From contig NZ_BAAAPC010000003.1 in the NCBI RefSeq assembly GCF_039530945.1, forward strand, positions 62,001 to 126,000: a DNA stretch of 64,000 bases, read 5' to 3'. The stretch is from Nocardiopsis_C rhodophaea. Its GTDB lineage: Bacteria; Actinomycetota; Actinomycetes; Streptosporangiales; Streptosporangiaceae. Each line of letters begins with the position of its first letter. Position 1 is the first letter of the stretch. Under the pieces are notes generated by a model, which was not told the DNA's origin, ran no database searches, and saw only the letters and a list, made by a program, of their open reading frames with translations. Positions 41,928 through 50,162 of the stretch are shown piece after piece. The translations under genes were made by a program, and so were the position numbers.

Positions 41928-42842
41928 TCAGATGATCAGCGGAAGCGGGTCGCCGACGAGGACAACGGCGAGGGCGCCGATGATCATGAACGGGCCGAAG
42001 GGGAGCTGGGTCTTGCGGGTGGCGCGGCCGAGGGCCATGAGCGTGAGCCCGACGGCGGACGACAGAAGGAAGGCGAGGAACGTTCCCGAGATCACGCTGG
42101 ACAGGCTCTGCCACCCCAGGTAGAGGCCGAGCATGCCGGACAGCTTGACGTCACCCCAGCCCATGCCAGCGGGGTAGATGAACCAGAGCAGGCCGTAGAA
42201 GGCGGCCAGCCCGGCCATCCCGACCAGGGCTCCGCTCACCCCGCCGGCCACGCCCCCGAGGCCGGCCAGGGCCGTCAGGGCGTCGGCTGGGGGGATTTCG
42301 GGTGAGGCGAGGCGGTCGGCGGGACCGCCGACGTACGCCGCGGCCAGCGCCCCGCCGAGGACCAGCGGCAGCGCGACGGGGTAGGAGCGCAGCACCAGCA
42401 CGTCGGGCAGCCGGTGGACGCGGATGTCGATGACCGAGAGCACGGCGCCGAGCGCGCCGAAGAAGAGCAGGGCGGCCAGCGCCACCCAGCTGTGCCCGGC
42501 GAGACCGAGCCCCATCCCGGTCGTGGCCCCGATCACCGCGAAGGCAGCGGCGGTGGCCCGGACGGTCGTACTGGAGACCGGGATCGTGGCCCGGCAGGAG
42601 GGGCAGCGCCCGCGACGGAGGAGGTCGGCCGACCGGGGGACCGGAAGCCATCGGAGGAAGGGGATCTCGGCGCCGCAGTGCGGGCAGGCGGGAGGCGGCG
42701 GCCCGGAGCCGCCGTCCGGTCCGGGATCGTGCCGCACGAACAACGGCACCACGCGTCCCGTCGCCCGCCCGACCGGGACCCCGACCAGGCCGAGGGCGAC
42801 CGCGAGCACGACGGCGAGCACGGCATCGGGGGATGGAGGCAT
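41928..42842 (-). CDS. A24-family prepilin peptidase
   Basis: 304 aa with about eight transmembrane segments. The N-terminal cytoplasmic domain carries CPHCGAEIPFLRWLPVPRSA and a second CPSC (zinc-type cysteines). Catalytic Asp residues are in VLSVIDIRVHRLPD (about 138-151) and GMGWGDVKLSG (about 227-237), the GxGD motif. Such enzymes cleave type IV prepilin-like leader peptides and N-methylate them. No pilin or assembly genes are adjacent; the aroC neighbour suggests the usual actinobacterial location by shikimate genes, where the enzyme serves remote Flp/tad-type systems. Confidence 0.9.
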   Translation of the reverse strand: MPPSPDAVLAVVLAVALGLVGVPVGRATGRVVPLFVRHDPGPDGGSGPPPPACPHCGAEIPFLRWLPVPRSADLLRRGRCPSCRATIPVSSTTVRATAAAFAVIGATTGMGLGLAGHSWVALAALLFFGALGAVLSVIDIRVHRLPDVLVLRSYPVALPLVLGGALAAAYVGGPADRLASPEIPPADALTALAGLGGVAGGVSGALVGMAGLAAFYGLLWFIYPAGMGWGDVKLSGMLGLYLGWQSLSSVISGTFLAFLLSSAVGLTLMALGRATRKTQLPFGPFMIIGALAVVLVGDPLPLII

Positions 42843-42927
42843 GAGGGGGAACCTATCGGATGCCGCTGACCGCGCGATCGCGCGGAAGAGCCCAGCAGCC
42901 TCTGGGCCCCGGCCCGGCCCGCGTGCG

Positions 42928-43641
42928 TCAGTCCGCGTCGCCGCGCCGTGCCCGGACCACAGCGCTCAGTTCGACGCCGCCGGGGAGCAGCGGGGCGAGT
43001 TCGGCGGCGAGGCGGTCGGCCACGCGGCGGATCGAGTCGTCGTCGCGGCGGTCGAGTTCCAGGCGGACACCGATGTCGGCACGTTCGGAGCTGTGGATGC
43101 GGACGCGCTCGATGCCGAACTCGGTGTGCGTGATGCGGTAGATCATCGCGAGGACCTGGGGGTCCTCCTGGGGTTCGGGCACTGTGCCCCGTTCGGCGAG
43201 GATCGTGAGGAACCGGCCCTGGATCGCGTAGGTGATCGGACCCGCGACGTCGACGACGAGGGCGTCGGCTCCTTCGTCGATCGCGGACTTGCACGCCTCG
43301 ACGGCGGTGACCGGCACCGGGCGGGCGTCCTCCCGCCAGCGGCGCACGGCGTCGACCGAGGTGAAGGCGAGGACGCCCCTGCGGCCGTCCTTGCCGATCA
43401 TCAGGGGGAGCGCGACGTCACTCTGTTTGTCGCGTTTGAGGCCGTCCTCGCCTTCCTCGACCTCGGTGGGCACGGCGACCACGGGGACCAGCACACGGGA
43501 CGGACCGAGTGCTGCCAGCACCTGGCGGTCCCCGATGGCGCCGCGGGAGTAGGCCTCCAACCGCTCGGTTACCTGTGGATCGGCTGAGCCGTCATCGTCG
43601 CGAAATCTCTGTGCGCCGGTGAGGGTGGGTCGTTGGGTCAC
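42928..43641 (-). CDS. SseB-family protein
   Basis: 237 aa. The central region (about 42-130; RVLVPVVAVPTEVEEG..., FTSVDAVRRW, DALVVDVAGP) is the SseB N-terminal domain, a small alpha/beta module common in actinomycetes with no established function. The C-terminal third (about 140-237) has EFGIERVRIHSSERADIG and a regular alpha/beta pattern. No signal peptide or membrane segment is seen. It lies between the prepilin peptidase and a MarR regulator. Confidence 0.75.
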   Translation of the reverse strand: MTQRPTLTGAQRFRDDDGSADPQVTERLEAYSRGAIGDRQVLAALGPSRVLVPVVAVPTEVEEGEDGLKRDKQSDVALPLMIGKDGRRGVLAFTSVDAVRRWREDARPVPVTAVEACKSAIDEGADALVVDVAGPITYAIQGRFLTILAERGTVPEPQEDPQVLAMIYRITHTEFGIERVRIHSSERADIGVRLELDRRDDDSIRRVADRLAAELAPLLPGGVELSAVVRARRGDAD

Positions 43642-43716
43642 GACTGGTGACTCTAGACGATTCCAACAGGGCGAGAGGGGCAGAGCGGGTTTAATCCCCT
43701 CGCGTAGAGGCCGATC

Positions 43717-44232
43717 TCATCTGCGGGTGCGCTCGCGCAGTCCTTCCTCCAATACGCCCATGATCTCGCCGAGGCGCTCGACCTGCTCGGAGGTGAGCCG
43801 GTCGAACAGGCACTCGCGCACCCGGGTGACATGTCCGGGCGCGGCCTCAGCCAGCGCCTTCTCACCGTGCTCGGTGAGGACGGCCCACGAGCCGCGACGG
43901 TCCTGGGAACAGCTTTCGCGACGCACGTAGCCGTCGCGTTCCAGGCGTGCGATCTGGTGGGACAGGCGGCTCTTGGAGACGATCACGCTGTCGGCGAGGT
44001 GGCGCATGCGCACCCGCTGCCCCTCCGCCTCCGACAGGCTCACGAGAATGCCGTACTCGACAAGCGTCAGCCCGTCGCGCTGGCGCAGGTCGCGGTCGAG
44101 CTCCTGGTTCATCAGGGAGTTCGTTCGCAGGAAACTGCGCCAGATCCGTTGCTGATCGTCATCGAGCCAGTCGACCGGGTCCATGGCCGTCATCGTAGTC
44201 CGGGCCCCGTTGCCCGCGGCTTCCTCTGCCAT
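43717..44232 (-). CDS. MarR-family transcriptional regulator
   Basis: 171 aa from ATG 44232 (AAGGA upstream). The winged helix-turn-helix (about 50-115) includes MRHLADSVIVSKSRLSHQIA, the recognition helix, and DRRGSWAVLTEHGEKAL, the wing. It diverges from a YceI-like pseudogene, and a candidate operator lies at 44284-44300, so it probably controls its own promoter and formerly the YceI gene. Confidence 0.93.
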   Translation of the reverse strand: MAEEAAGNGARTTMTAMDPVDWLDDDQQRIWRSFLRTNSLMNQELDRDLRQRDGLTLVEYGILVSLSEAEGQRVRMRHLADSVIVSKSRLSHQIARLERDGYVRRESCSQDRRGSWAVLTEHGEKALAEAAPGHVTRVRECLFDRLTSEQVERLGEIMGVLEEGLRERTRR

Positions 44233-44283
44233 GTCATTCCTTACCAGCAAGACTCCTCCTCGGAACCAAAAACGTGTCAACGT

Positions 44284-44300
44284 GGTAACTGATTGTTATC
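44284..44300. promoter_or_regulatory. Candidate MarR operator
   Basis: GGTAAC (44284-44289) and GTTATC (44295-44300) form a near-perfect inverted repeat with a 5-bp centre, in the 98-bp divergent region. Length and symmetry fit a MarR dimer site. Inferred from context. Confidence 0.5.
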
Positions 44301-44330
44301 ATGCAATCTCGTCATCTTTCGTGGGGAATC

Positions 44331-44913
44331 ATGACCGAATTCGACCCCAAGCCCGGGACCTGGAAGATTGACCCGACACATTCCGAAATCGGGTTCTCTG
44401 TCCGAGACATGATGATCAGTCGCGTACGCGGACACATGGAGAAGTTCAGCGCCGACCTGACGGGGTACGACGATCCCCCTCGCTTCACCGGCCAGCGCCG
44501 CCATCGGCGCCACCAGCATCGACACCGGCAACGACACCGGCAACGAGGAACGGCGACGCCCACATCCGGTCGGCGGACTTCGTGGACGCCGCGGCCTACC
44601 CCAAAGGGACCTTCGTCTTGACGGGCATCCACCGGCACAGAAGTGGCCTTTTCTACTCGACGGAGACCTGGCCATCCAAGGGGTGACCCGGACGGTCGAG
44701 CCGAGGGGGCAATTCACGGGCATGACCAGGGACGATTTCGGCCTCTTCCGGGCAGGTTTCCACGGCGGGGCCGAGGGCAGGCGCACGGCATCTGGCGTAG
44801 ACACCAAAAAGATGCCAATGGACGACGGCGGCATGGTCGTAGGCGCTCGGGTCGCGATGGAGATCGATGCCGAGTTCATTTATGACTCCCAGGGATGCTC
44901 CCTTGATGACTGA
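44331..44913 (+). pseudogene. Frameshifted YceI-family protein gene
   Basis: The frame opens with MTEFDPKPGTWKIDPTHSEIG and GFSVRDMMISRVRGHMEKF, a clear YceI lipocalin-like start, then is lost after about residue 53. The continuation reappears in other frames: a block with AIGATSIDTGND, one with AHIRSADFVDAAAYPKGTF, and one with GDLAIQGVTRTVE and FGLFRAGFHGG. Further on the pattern becomes irregular but MPMDDGGMVVG and EIDAEF match the family end. At least three frame changes occur in 580 bp. Bacterial YceI proteins bind polyisoprenoid lipids. Either gene decay or sequencing error is possible; repeated indels favour decay. Confidence 0.8.
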
Positions 44914-44988
44914 CCGGAAATGCGCACTGATCCACGAGGAAGGGTCGGGCACGGCCTCCCGGACCCCTGCTTTCACGACGTCTCGTCA

Positions 44989-44994
44989 TATAAT
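44989..44994 (+). promoter_or_regulatory. Perfect -10 hexamer before the DUF2470 gene
   Basis: TATAAT at 44989-44994 would start transcription near 45001, giving a short leader of about 15 nt to ATG 45016. No good -35 is seen. A GGCCCACATGGGCC inverted repeat (45001-45014) sits at the predicted start. Confidence 0.45.
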
Positions 44995-45015
44995 CCATCT
45001 GGCCCACATGGGCCG

Positions 45016-45351
45016 ATGATCACGGAGAGGAACCGACAACCGTTGCCTTCGACACCGTTCACCCCTGAGGTCGTCCATGCCGTCACCAAGCACATGAACG
45101 ACGACCACGCCGAAGACACCCTGCTCATCTGCCAAGCCCTGGGCGGCCGCCCCTCGGCCACCGCGGCCCGGATGACCGGTCTCGACGGATACGGCGGCGA
45201 CTACATCGCGATCGTGGACGGAGCCGAGGTCGAGGTGCGCATCTCGTGGTCCCGCCCGCTCACCGAGCGCGCCGAGATCCGCCAGGAGGTCGTGCGCATG
45301 TACCAGGACGCCTGCGAGATCCTCGGGGTCCCACCCCGCGCGGGAGGATGA
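45016..45351 (+). CDS. DUF2470-domain protein
   Basis: 111 aa. The DUF2470 pattern is visible: HAVTKHMNDDHAEDTLLICQ (about 19-38), TGLDGYGGDYIAIVDG and AEIRQEVVRMYQDACEILG. The domain occurs at the C-terminus of heme oxygenase-like and flavin-binding proteins and alone in actinobacteria; function here unknown. The ATG at 45016 lacks a ribosome site; TTG 45043, after GAGAGGA, is an alternative start that would remove nine residues. Confidence 0.8.
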   Translation: MITERNRQPLPSTPFTPEVVHAVTKHMNDDHAEDTLLICQALGGRPSATAARMTGLDGYGGDYIAIVDGAEVEVRISWSRPLTERAEIRQEVVRMYQDACEILGVPPRAGG

Positions 45352-45385
45352 CCGGCGCGCGGGGCGCACGGGGTGAACCGCGGCC

Positions 45386-45754
45386 CTACGAGCTTTTCGA
45401 GCTCGCTGCCGCCGCCCGCACCGCGACGACGGCGCCCCCGGCGAGCAACGCGGTCATCGGCGCGAGGACCGCAAGCATCGGCAGCGTCACACCTCCCGGT
45501 TCATCGGCCAGCGCGCCCCAGGTAACGAACGCGATCGCCGCGGCCGAGAGCCACATCGCCGACCAGAAGAAGTACGGCTGCGCCCGCCGGTGCGCCGCGA
45601 ACCACGCCTCCTCCGAGCGCAGCGTCGACGGGAGCCGGACGCCGGGGCTGGAGTGGATGTCGATGTCCGGACGCACCGAGTGCTGTGCGGTCCAGGCCAG
45701 GAAGGCGCTCAACGCGCCGAACGCGAGTGCGAGGGTGAACCAGTCCGAGATCAT
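45386..45754 (-). CDS. Small membrane protein with SdpI-like motif
   Basis: 122 aa from ATG 45754 with GGGAG five bases upstream. Three transmembrane helices (about 5-22, 62-82, 93-115) flank a loop containing LRSEEAWFAAHRRAQPYF, which resembles the TxxSEEAW.AAHR motif of SdpI-type immunity/signalling proteins. The overall call is tentative. It converges with the DUF2470 gene and diverges from the kinase gene. Confidence 0.6.
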   Translation of the reverse strand: MISDWFTLALAFGALSAFLAWTAQHSVRPDIDIHSSPGVRLPSTLRSEEAWFAAHRRAQPYFFWSAMWLSAAAIAFVTWGALADEPGGVTLPMLAVLAPMTALLAGGAVVAVRAAAASSKSS

Positions 45755-45951
45755 CAACGCTCCCAGCGATAAAAAGGGGGAAAACATCACCTTCCGCGCC
45801 CTGCACCCCGACTGTACGGGAAGCCGCCGTTTCGGTCATGCCCCACGGGGCCTCTCGGTCCGCCCTACACGTCGGCCTTGAGCCGCTGACCTAATCTGGA
45901 GGGCATCCCCTCGTCCAGTGGTCCAGCACCGGAAAGACACCCCATTCAACG

Positions 45952-48687
45952 ATGGTCACTCCTGATCAGCCGGATCCGGCGGCACCCACGCAGCGGATCG
46001 AGCCGACGCCTGCGCAGACGACCACGCGGCTCGCGACCGGGCACGGGCGGACGCGGTGGGTCACCCGGATCCTGCGGCCCGGGGGTGGGGCTTCCGAGGA
46101 CGCCGGATCCGCGGACTCGACGCGGACCCTGGAGCCGCGCACGCGCGTCCTGCGCGGTGCGCGGGGCGGTGTGTCCACGAGCGCCAGGACGTCCCGGAGC
46201 AGGGGTACCGGTGCGACGGCCACGTTCCGGGGCACGGCGGCGCGGGCGGACGCCCGGTGGCGGCGCGTCTTCGGCCCGGTCCTGGAGTGGTTCGCGCGGT
46301 TGATCGGACGGATGGTGGTCGGCCCGGCGAGCGAGCTGGACTACGCCATCCCGGCCGAGCTCCGCCGCGCCTACAACGTGCGGGGACACATCGGCGCCGG
46401 CGGCGAGGCCATCGTCTACCTGGCCGAACCCGTTGACCAGCGCACAGCACCAGGGGGAAGCCCACCCTCCGCGGGCGCGAACGTCCGAGCGGGTCCGGGC
46501 GGCGCCGGGGGCGGCCGCCGGGTCGCACTCAAGGTCTACCGTCCCGGACACGACATCAACCGGGAGCTGCTGGACCGCCTCCGCGCCCGGGGCACCGCCG
46601 ATCCGCACACCCCCGCCATCCACGGCTACGGATACGCGCGCAGCTCGTGGGGCGAGGAACTGGCCTGGGAGGCCCAGGAGTACTTCGCCGAGGGCTCGCT
46701 GCGGTCCCTGCTGGACGAGGCTCCCCTCCCCGAGGAACGGGCGCGCGCCATCGTCGCGGCCGTCGCCGACTGCCTGCACCACTGGCAGGACTCGCTGCAG
46801 CACAATCACACCGATGTCAAACCCGAGAACCTGCTGATCCGCGACCTCGACCCGCCCGTGTTCGCGCTCACCGACTTCGGCGGCGCGGTCCGCGCCACGA
46901 TGAGCCGCGTCTACGGCGGGCTCGCCATCACCGAGGACTATGCCGCGCCCGAGGTCGTCGAGGGGCGGCGGGAGGCCCCGGCCGCGTGGTGGTCGCTGGG
47001 GATCATGGTGCACGAGCTGATGACCGGCCGCCGGCCCGAACGCGGTGAGAGCTGGCTGACCGCGCGCACCACCGACATCGACGTCTCGGGTATCCCCGAC
47101 GAGCGTTGGCGGCTCCTGGCGCGCGGCCTGCTCGCCCCGGTCCCTTCGGCTCGCTGGGGCCACGACGAGGTCCGCGCGTGGCTCGACGGTGAGCGACCGG
47201 AGATCGTCGCGGCCCGCCGCCACGCCCCCCTCGTCTTCGCCGACGTCTCCCACGACGACCCGCCGAGCCTCGCCTTCGACCTGCTCGACCGCTCCGACAA
47301 GGGCGAGGTCTGGCTCCGCACCCACTGGCCCAGCCTGCGCACCTGGCTGGACCGCGAAGTCAACGACTACACCTTCGACCGCGCCTACCTCACCCAGCTC
47401 GACGCCCACCCCGAGCGCGTCCACCTGGCGATCAGCGCGCTGGCCGCGCACTATGTGCCCGGCATGCCGCCCCGCTACCGAGGGCACGAGATCAGCGCCG
47501 AGGGGGTGCTCGGGCTGGCCGCCGGAGAGCGGAGCCGCCACGCACTGCTACGCGAAGCCATCGAGCTGGGCGCGCTCGACCTCGCAGCTCGGCACTGGTG
47601 CGGACACCCCGCCTGCCGGGCCGACGGTGCCCGGCGGTGCGCCCTGCTGGAACGCGTCCAGCACGAGGTCCCGCTGATCATGGAGCAGGTCGCGACGACC
47701 ACCCAGCGGCTCCAGAGCACCGGCGTTGCGGGCATCACCGGCCTCGCCGGCCACGAATGGGACACGGCGTGGGCGACCGCGGCCGAGCTCGTCCTGGATC
47801 CGGAGGCTCCAGCCCGGCACCGACGGCTGCTGCGCGACCAGTCCTGGCACCCGTCGCGGCGCAGCGACGCCCCGCACGCCCCGTGGTGGCGCGAGCAGCG
47901 ACGCACCGGCCTGCGCGGCCGGGCCGACGAGGTCACCACGAACGCCGCCCTGGTCACCGCCTCCCTGCTGCTGCCCATCGCGACGGCGGCAGGCAGCGCG
48001 CAGCGAGAGCTCGAACGAGCCAACAGCCGCGCGCGCTGGCGCGGCCGTTGGCAGAGCACGACGGACGCGGTCGGCGGCGGGTGGGCGCGGGTGCGTGAGC
48101 GGCTCTCCACCGCCCGTCCGACAGGCACGGCCGGTGGCCCGACGTCCCCCGCGCCCTCCCCCTACGGTCCGCAGCCGTGGGCCGGACCCGACGCCCAGCG
48201 GCCGAAAGAGCGGCGGCGGGCCGACCGCGCGATGAAGCAGATCCTGCGGTCGATGGGCGCTGGGAAGTGCCGCCGCTTCGCCTACCCGGCGGCGCTGCTC
48301 GGGTTCCTCGACACGCTCGGCCGCGTCCTCCGCGGGCCGGACGGGTTCTTCCCCGCGACCGAGACCGTGCGCTCGCTGTACGAACCGCTCGTCGTGTTCG
48401 GCTCCGATGACCGCTCGAACATCGTCGTCTCCCTGGCGAAGAACGTCGTCGGGCTACTGCCCGGCGGGGTCGCCGATCAGTGGTGGCTGCCGGCCGTCCT
48501 CGGTGCGATCCTGGTCCTCCTCGGCCGCGCCGCCGCGAACAACCGGCGCAAGGCCCGCACGCAGCTGGGCGCCTTCCGGCTGGCGGTTGTCGGGTCGGTA
48601 CTCATGGCCATGGTGCTGCTCTCCACCGGATTCGTCATGCTCGGGGCCGGGGTCCTCATCCCTCTGGATGCCCTCCTAGCCGGATAG
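45952..48687 (+). CDS. Membrane-anchored atypical protein kinase with unknown central region
   Basis: 911 aa. A disordered N-terminus (about 1-125) precedes a eukaryotic-type kinase domain (about 141-410): Gly loop GAGGEAIVY (148-156), Lys 194 in VALK, catalytic loop HTDVKPEN (286-293), DFG (308-310), and APE-like AAPEVVEG (331-338). The HRD Arg is replaced by Thr, so it is a non-RD kinase. About 28 residues of Gly/Pro-rich sequence are inserted between the Gly loop and Lys 194. A 430-residue region of unknown fold follows, with a cysteine cluster (C550, C555, C563 and H552). Two C-terminal helices (about 843-862 and 880-905) would anchor it. No PASTA or other known sensor is seen. The start ATG is supported by composition, but a ribosome site is unclear. 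Confidence 0.8.
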   Translation: MVTPDQPDPAAPTQRIEPTPAQTTTRLATGHGRTRWVTRILRPGGGASEDAGSADSTRTLEPRTRVLRGARGGVSTSARTSRSRGTGATATFRGTAARADARWRRVFGPVLEWFARLIGRMVVGPASELDYAIPAELRRAYNVRGHIGAGGEAIVYLAEPVDQRTAPGGSPPSAGANVRAGPGGAGGGRRVALKVYRPGHDINRELLDRLRARGTADPHTPAIHGYGYARSSWGEELAWEAQEYFAEGSLRSLLDEAPLPEERARAIVAAVADCLHHWQDSLQHNHTDVKPENLLIRDLDPPVFALTDFGGAVRATMSRVYGGLAITEDYAAPEVVEGRREAPAAWWSLGIMVHELMTGRRPERGESWLTARTTDIDVSGIPDERWRLLARGLLAPVPSARWGHDEVRAWLDGERPEIVAARRHAPLVFADVSHDDPPSLAFDLLDRSDKGEVWLRTHWPSLRTWLDREVNDYTFDRAYLTQLDAHPERVHLAISALAAHYVPGMPPRYRGHEISAEGVLGLAAGERSRHALLREAIELGALDLAARHWCGHPACRADGARRCALLERVQHEVPLIMEQVATTTQRLQSTGVAGITGLAGHEWDTAWATAAELVLDPEAPARHRRLLRDQSWHPSRRSDAPHAPWWREQRRTGLRGRADEVTTNAALVTASLLLPIATAAGSAQRELERANSRARWRGRWQSTTDAVGGGWARVRERLSTARPTGTAGGPTSPAPSPYGPQPWAGPDAQRPKERRRADRAMKQILRSMGAGKCRRFAYPAALLGFLDTLGRVLRGPDGFFPATETVRSLYEPLVVFGSDDRSNIVVSLAKNVVGLLPGGVADQWWLPAVLGAILVLLGRAAANNRRKARTQLGAFRLAVVGSVLMAMVLLSTGFVMLGAGVLIPLDALLAG

Positions 48688-49075
48688 ACGCCCTCTGGGT
48701 CGGACCGCCGCATGACGCCGCGGGGTGGCGACCGCCGCGCCCGTCATGGCGCGGGTCGTCCATTCCCGATCGAAATGTAAGAGATTCCCGCTGATCGCCC
48801 ACGTCGCGCGACGTACAGCTATATGATCGCCCGGTAGCTGGATGCAACTGGAAGTGACTGTGTCGGGTGCGCGACGCGAATGGTGATCGAGTGAGCGCAG
48901 CTGCGGACGCCGACCGCCAAAAGGCAAAACCGCATACGCAGCAGAACAAACAAGGAACCCGAGCGCGCAGTGCACAGCGGCGCGAATGGTGATCGAGTGA
49001 GCGCAGCTGCGGATACCGACCGCCAAAAGGCAAAACCGCATACGCAGCAGAACAAACAAGGAACCCGAGGGTGCA
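48688..49075. other. Leader region before the aldose-epimerase-like gene
   Basis: 388 bp without a credible gene. It holds the -10-like TATGAT (48822-48827), a perfect 14-bp palindrome at 48801-48814 overlapping the matching -35 position, and the 106-bp tandem duplication from 48875. Confidence 0.6.
48801..48814. promoter_or_regulatory. Candidate operator palindrome
   Basis: ACGTCGCGCGACGT is a perfect palindrome seven bases upstream of the -10-like TATGAT, in the expected -35 area. It may bind a dimeric repressor of the downstream gene. Confidence 0.4.
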
Positions 49076-49086
49076 GTGGGCAGCGA
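48875..49086 (+). repeat. 106-bp tandem duplication across the start of the epimerase gene
   Basis: Two tandem copies (48875-48980 and 48981-49086) begin CGCGAATGGTGATCG and share an A-rich middle; differences are few (for example GGACGC against GGATAC). The second copy ends at the real start GTG 49076, where the ribosome site is GAGGG; in the first copy the equivalent is GAGCG with a start-like GTG at 48970. The unit is much more AT-rich than its surroundings. Confidence 0.85.
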
Positions 49087-50008
49087 CGCGATCGAACTGG
49101 CGGCAGGACAATACCGCGCGATCATTGGCCGCGAAGGAGCCACATTGCAACGGCTCACCTGGTGCGGCGGTGATCTGATCTGGGGTGGCGACTCCGATTC
49201 CACCGGTGAGGGGGCCGAGGGTGCCGGGGCCTTCCAGGGGCGGCTGATGGCTCCCTGGCCGAACCGGGTCGACAAGGGCCGGTACACCTTTGAGGGAACC
49301 GAGTACCAGCTGGAGATCACCGACCCCGAGCGCGGCACCGCGATCCATGGGCTGGTGCACTCCCGGTTGTGGACACCCCACGACATCACCCCGACCCACG
49401 TGCGCCTCACCTACGACCTCGACGGCGAACCGGGATACCCGTTCCCGCTGGAGTTGGCGGTCGACTACCGGATCCATCCGGCCTCCGGGTTGAGCGTGCT
49501 GGCCACCGCGCGCAATGTCGGGTCGACGTCCGCCCCGTACGGATTCGGGGCGCACCCGTACCTCACGGTCGGGGTACCGCTGGACGAGGCGACGCTGCAC
49601 CTGCCCGCCCGGCTCCGGCTGCCCGTTGACGAGCGGCTGCTGCCCACGGGGCCACCGCAGAACGTCGCCGGTACTGAGTACGACTTCCGCGCGCCGCGCC
49701 GCATTGGGGAGACGGTATTCGACACGGCCTTCACCGGCCTGCGCCCCGGCATCGAGGGCCGGTCGTGGACGGTCCTCGCCGGGCCGGACCACGGTGTTGG
49801 CCTGTGGGCGGACTCCTCCTGCGGCTGGCTGCAGGTGTACAGCGCTGACGGTCTTCCCGGCCCCGCGCATCGGAGTGCGCTCGCCGTGGAGCCGATGACC
49901 TGCCCGCCCAATGCCTTGGCGACCGGGCGGGGTCTGCGGGTGCTGGGGCCGGGAGAGCGCAGTGAGGCGCGGTTCGGCATCCGCATGATGGCGCCGACGC
50001 TGGGCTAG
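49076..50008 (+). CDS. Aldose 1-epimerase family protein
   Basis: 310 aa from GTG 49076. The galactose-mutarotase-like fold shows GAFQGRLMAPWPNRVDKGRY near 44-63, a catalytic-type His in HGLVHSRLW (about 91-99), FGAHPYL (about 158-164) and an acidic residue in LAVEPMTCPPNAL (about 271-283), the general base. It interconverts alpha and beta sugar anomers. No sugar-operon neighbour is visible. Upstream lie the tandem duplication and a palindrome. Confidence 0.9.
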   Translation: MGSDAIELAAGQYRAIIGREGATLQRLTWCGGDLIWGGDSDSTGEGAEGAGAFQGRLMAPWPNRVDKGRYTFEGTEYQLEITDPERGTAIHGLVHSRLWTPHDITPTHVRLTYDLDGEPGYPFPLELAVDYRIHPASGLSVLATARNVGSTSAPYGFGAHPYLTVGVPLDEATLHLPARLRLPVDERLLPTGPPQNVAGTEYDFRAPRRIGETVFDTAFTGLRPGIEGRSWTVLAGPDHGVGLWADSSCGWLQVYSADGLPGPAHRSALAVEPMTCPPNALATGRGLRVLGPGERSEARFGIRMMAPTLG

Positions 50009-50052
50009 GGCGGCTCGGGAGCGAGGGGGCACAGGCGCGCGGCGGTGTGCGG

Positions 50053-50097
50053 GCCGAAGCCGCGGTTGTTCGGGGGCTGGGGAGAAGCGGCTTCGGC
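50053..50097. terminator. Terminator-like hairpin between convergent genes
   Basis: GCCGAAGCCGC (50053-50063) pairs with GCGGCTTCGGC (50087-50097), an 11-bp perfect stem with a 23-nt loop, between the epimerase-like and MocA-like genes. Confidence 0.5.
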
Positions 50098-50162
50098 GCG
50101 GTCGATGTTCGTGTTCGTCTGTGCTCCGTTGGGGTTGGGCTGATCGCCGACCGGAGGCCCGG

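Noticed and set aside
41930..41985. TGATCA palindromes inside the prepilin peptidase gene
   Set aside because: They encode conserved protein sequence and lack the 50-bp partner, so they are not further copies of the 62-bp repeat.
45946..47541. Antisense reading frame opposite the kinase gene
   Set aside because: Its composition is a reflection of the kinase codons, and the kinase motifs on the plus strand are clear.
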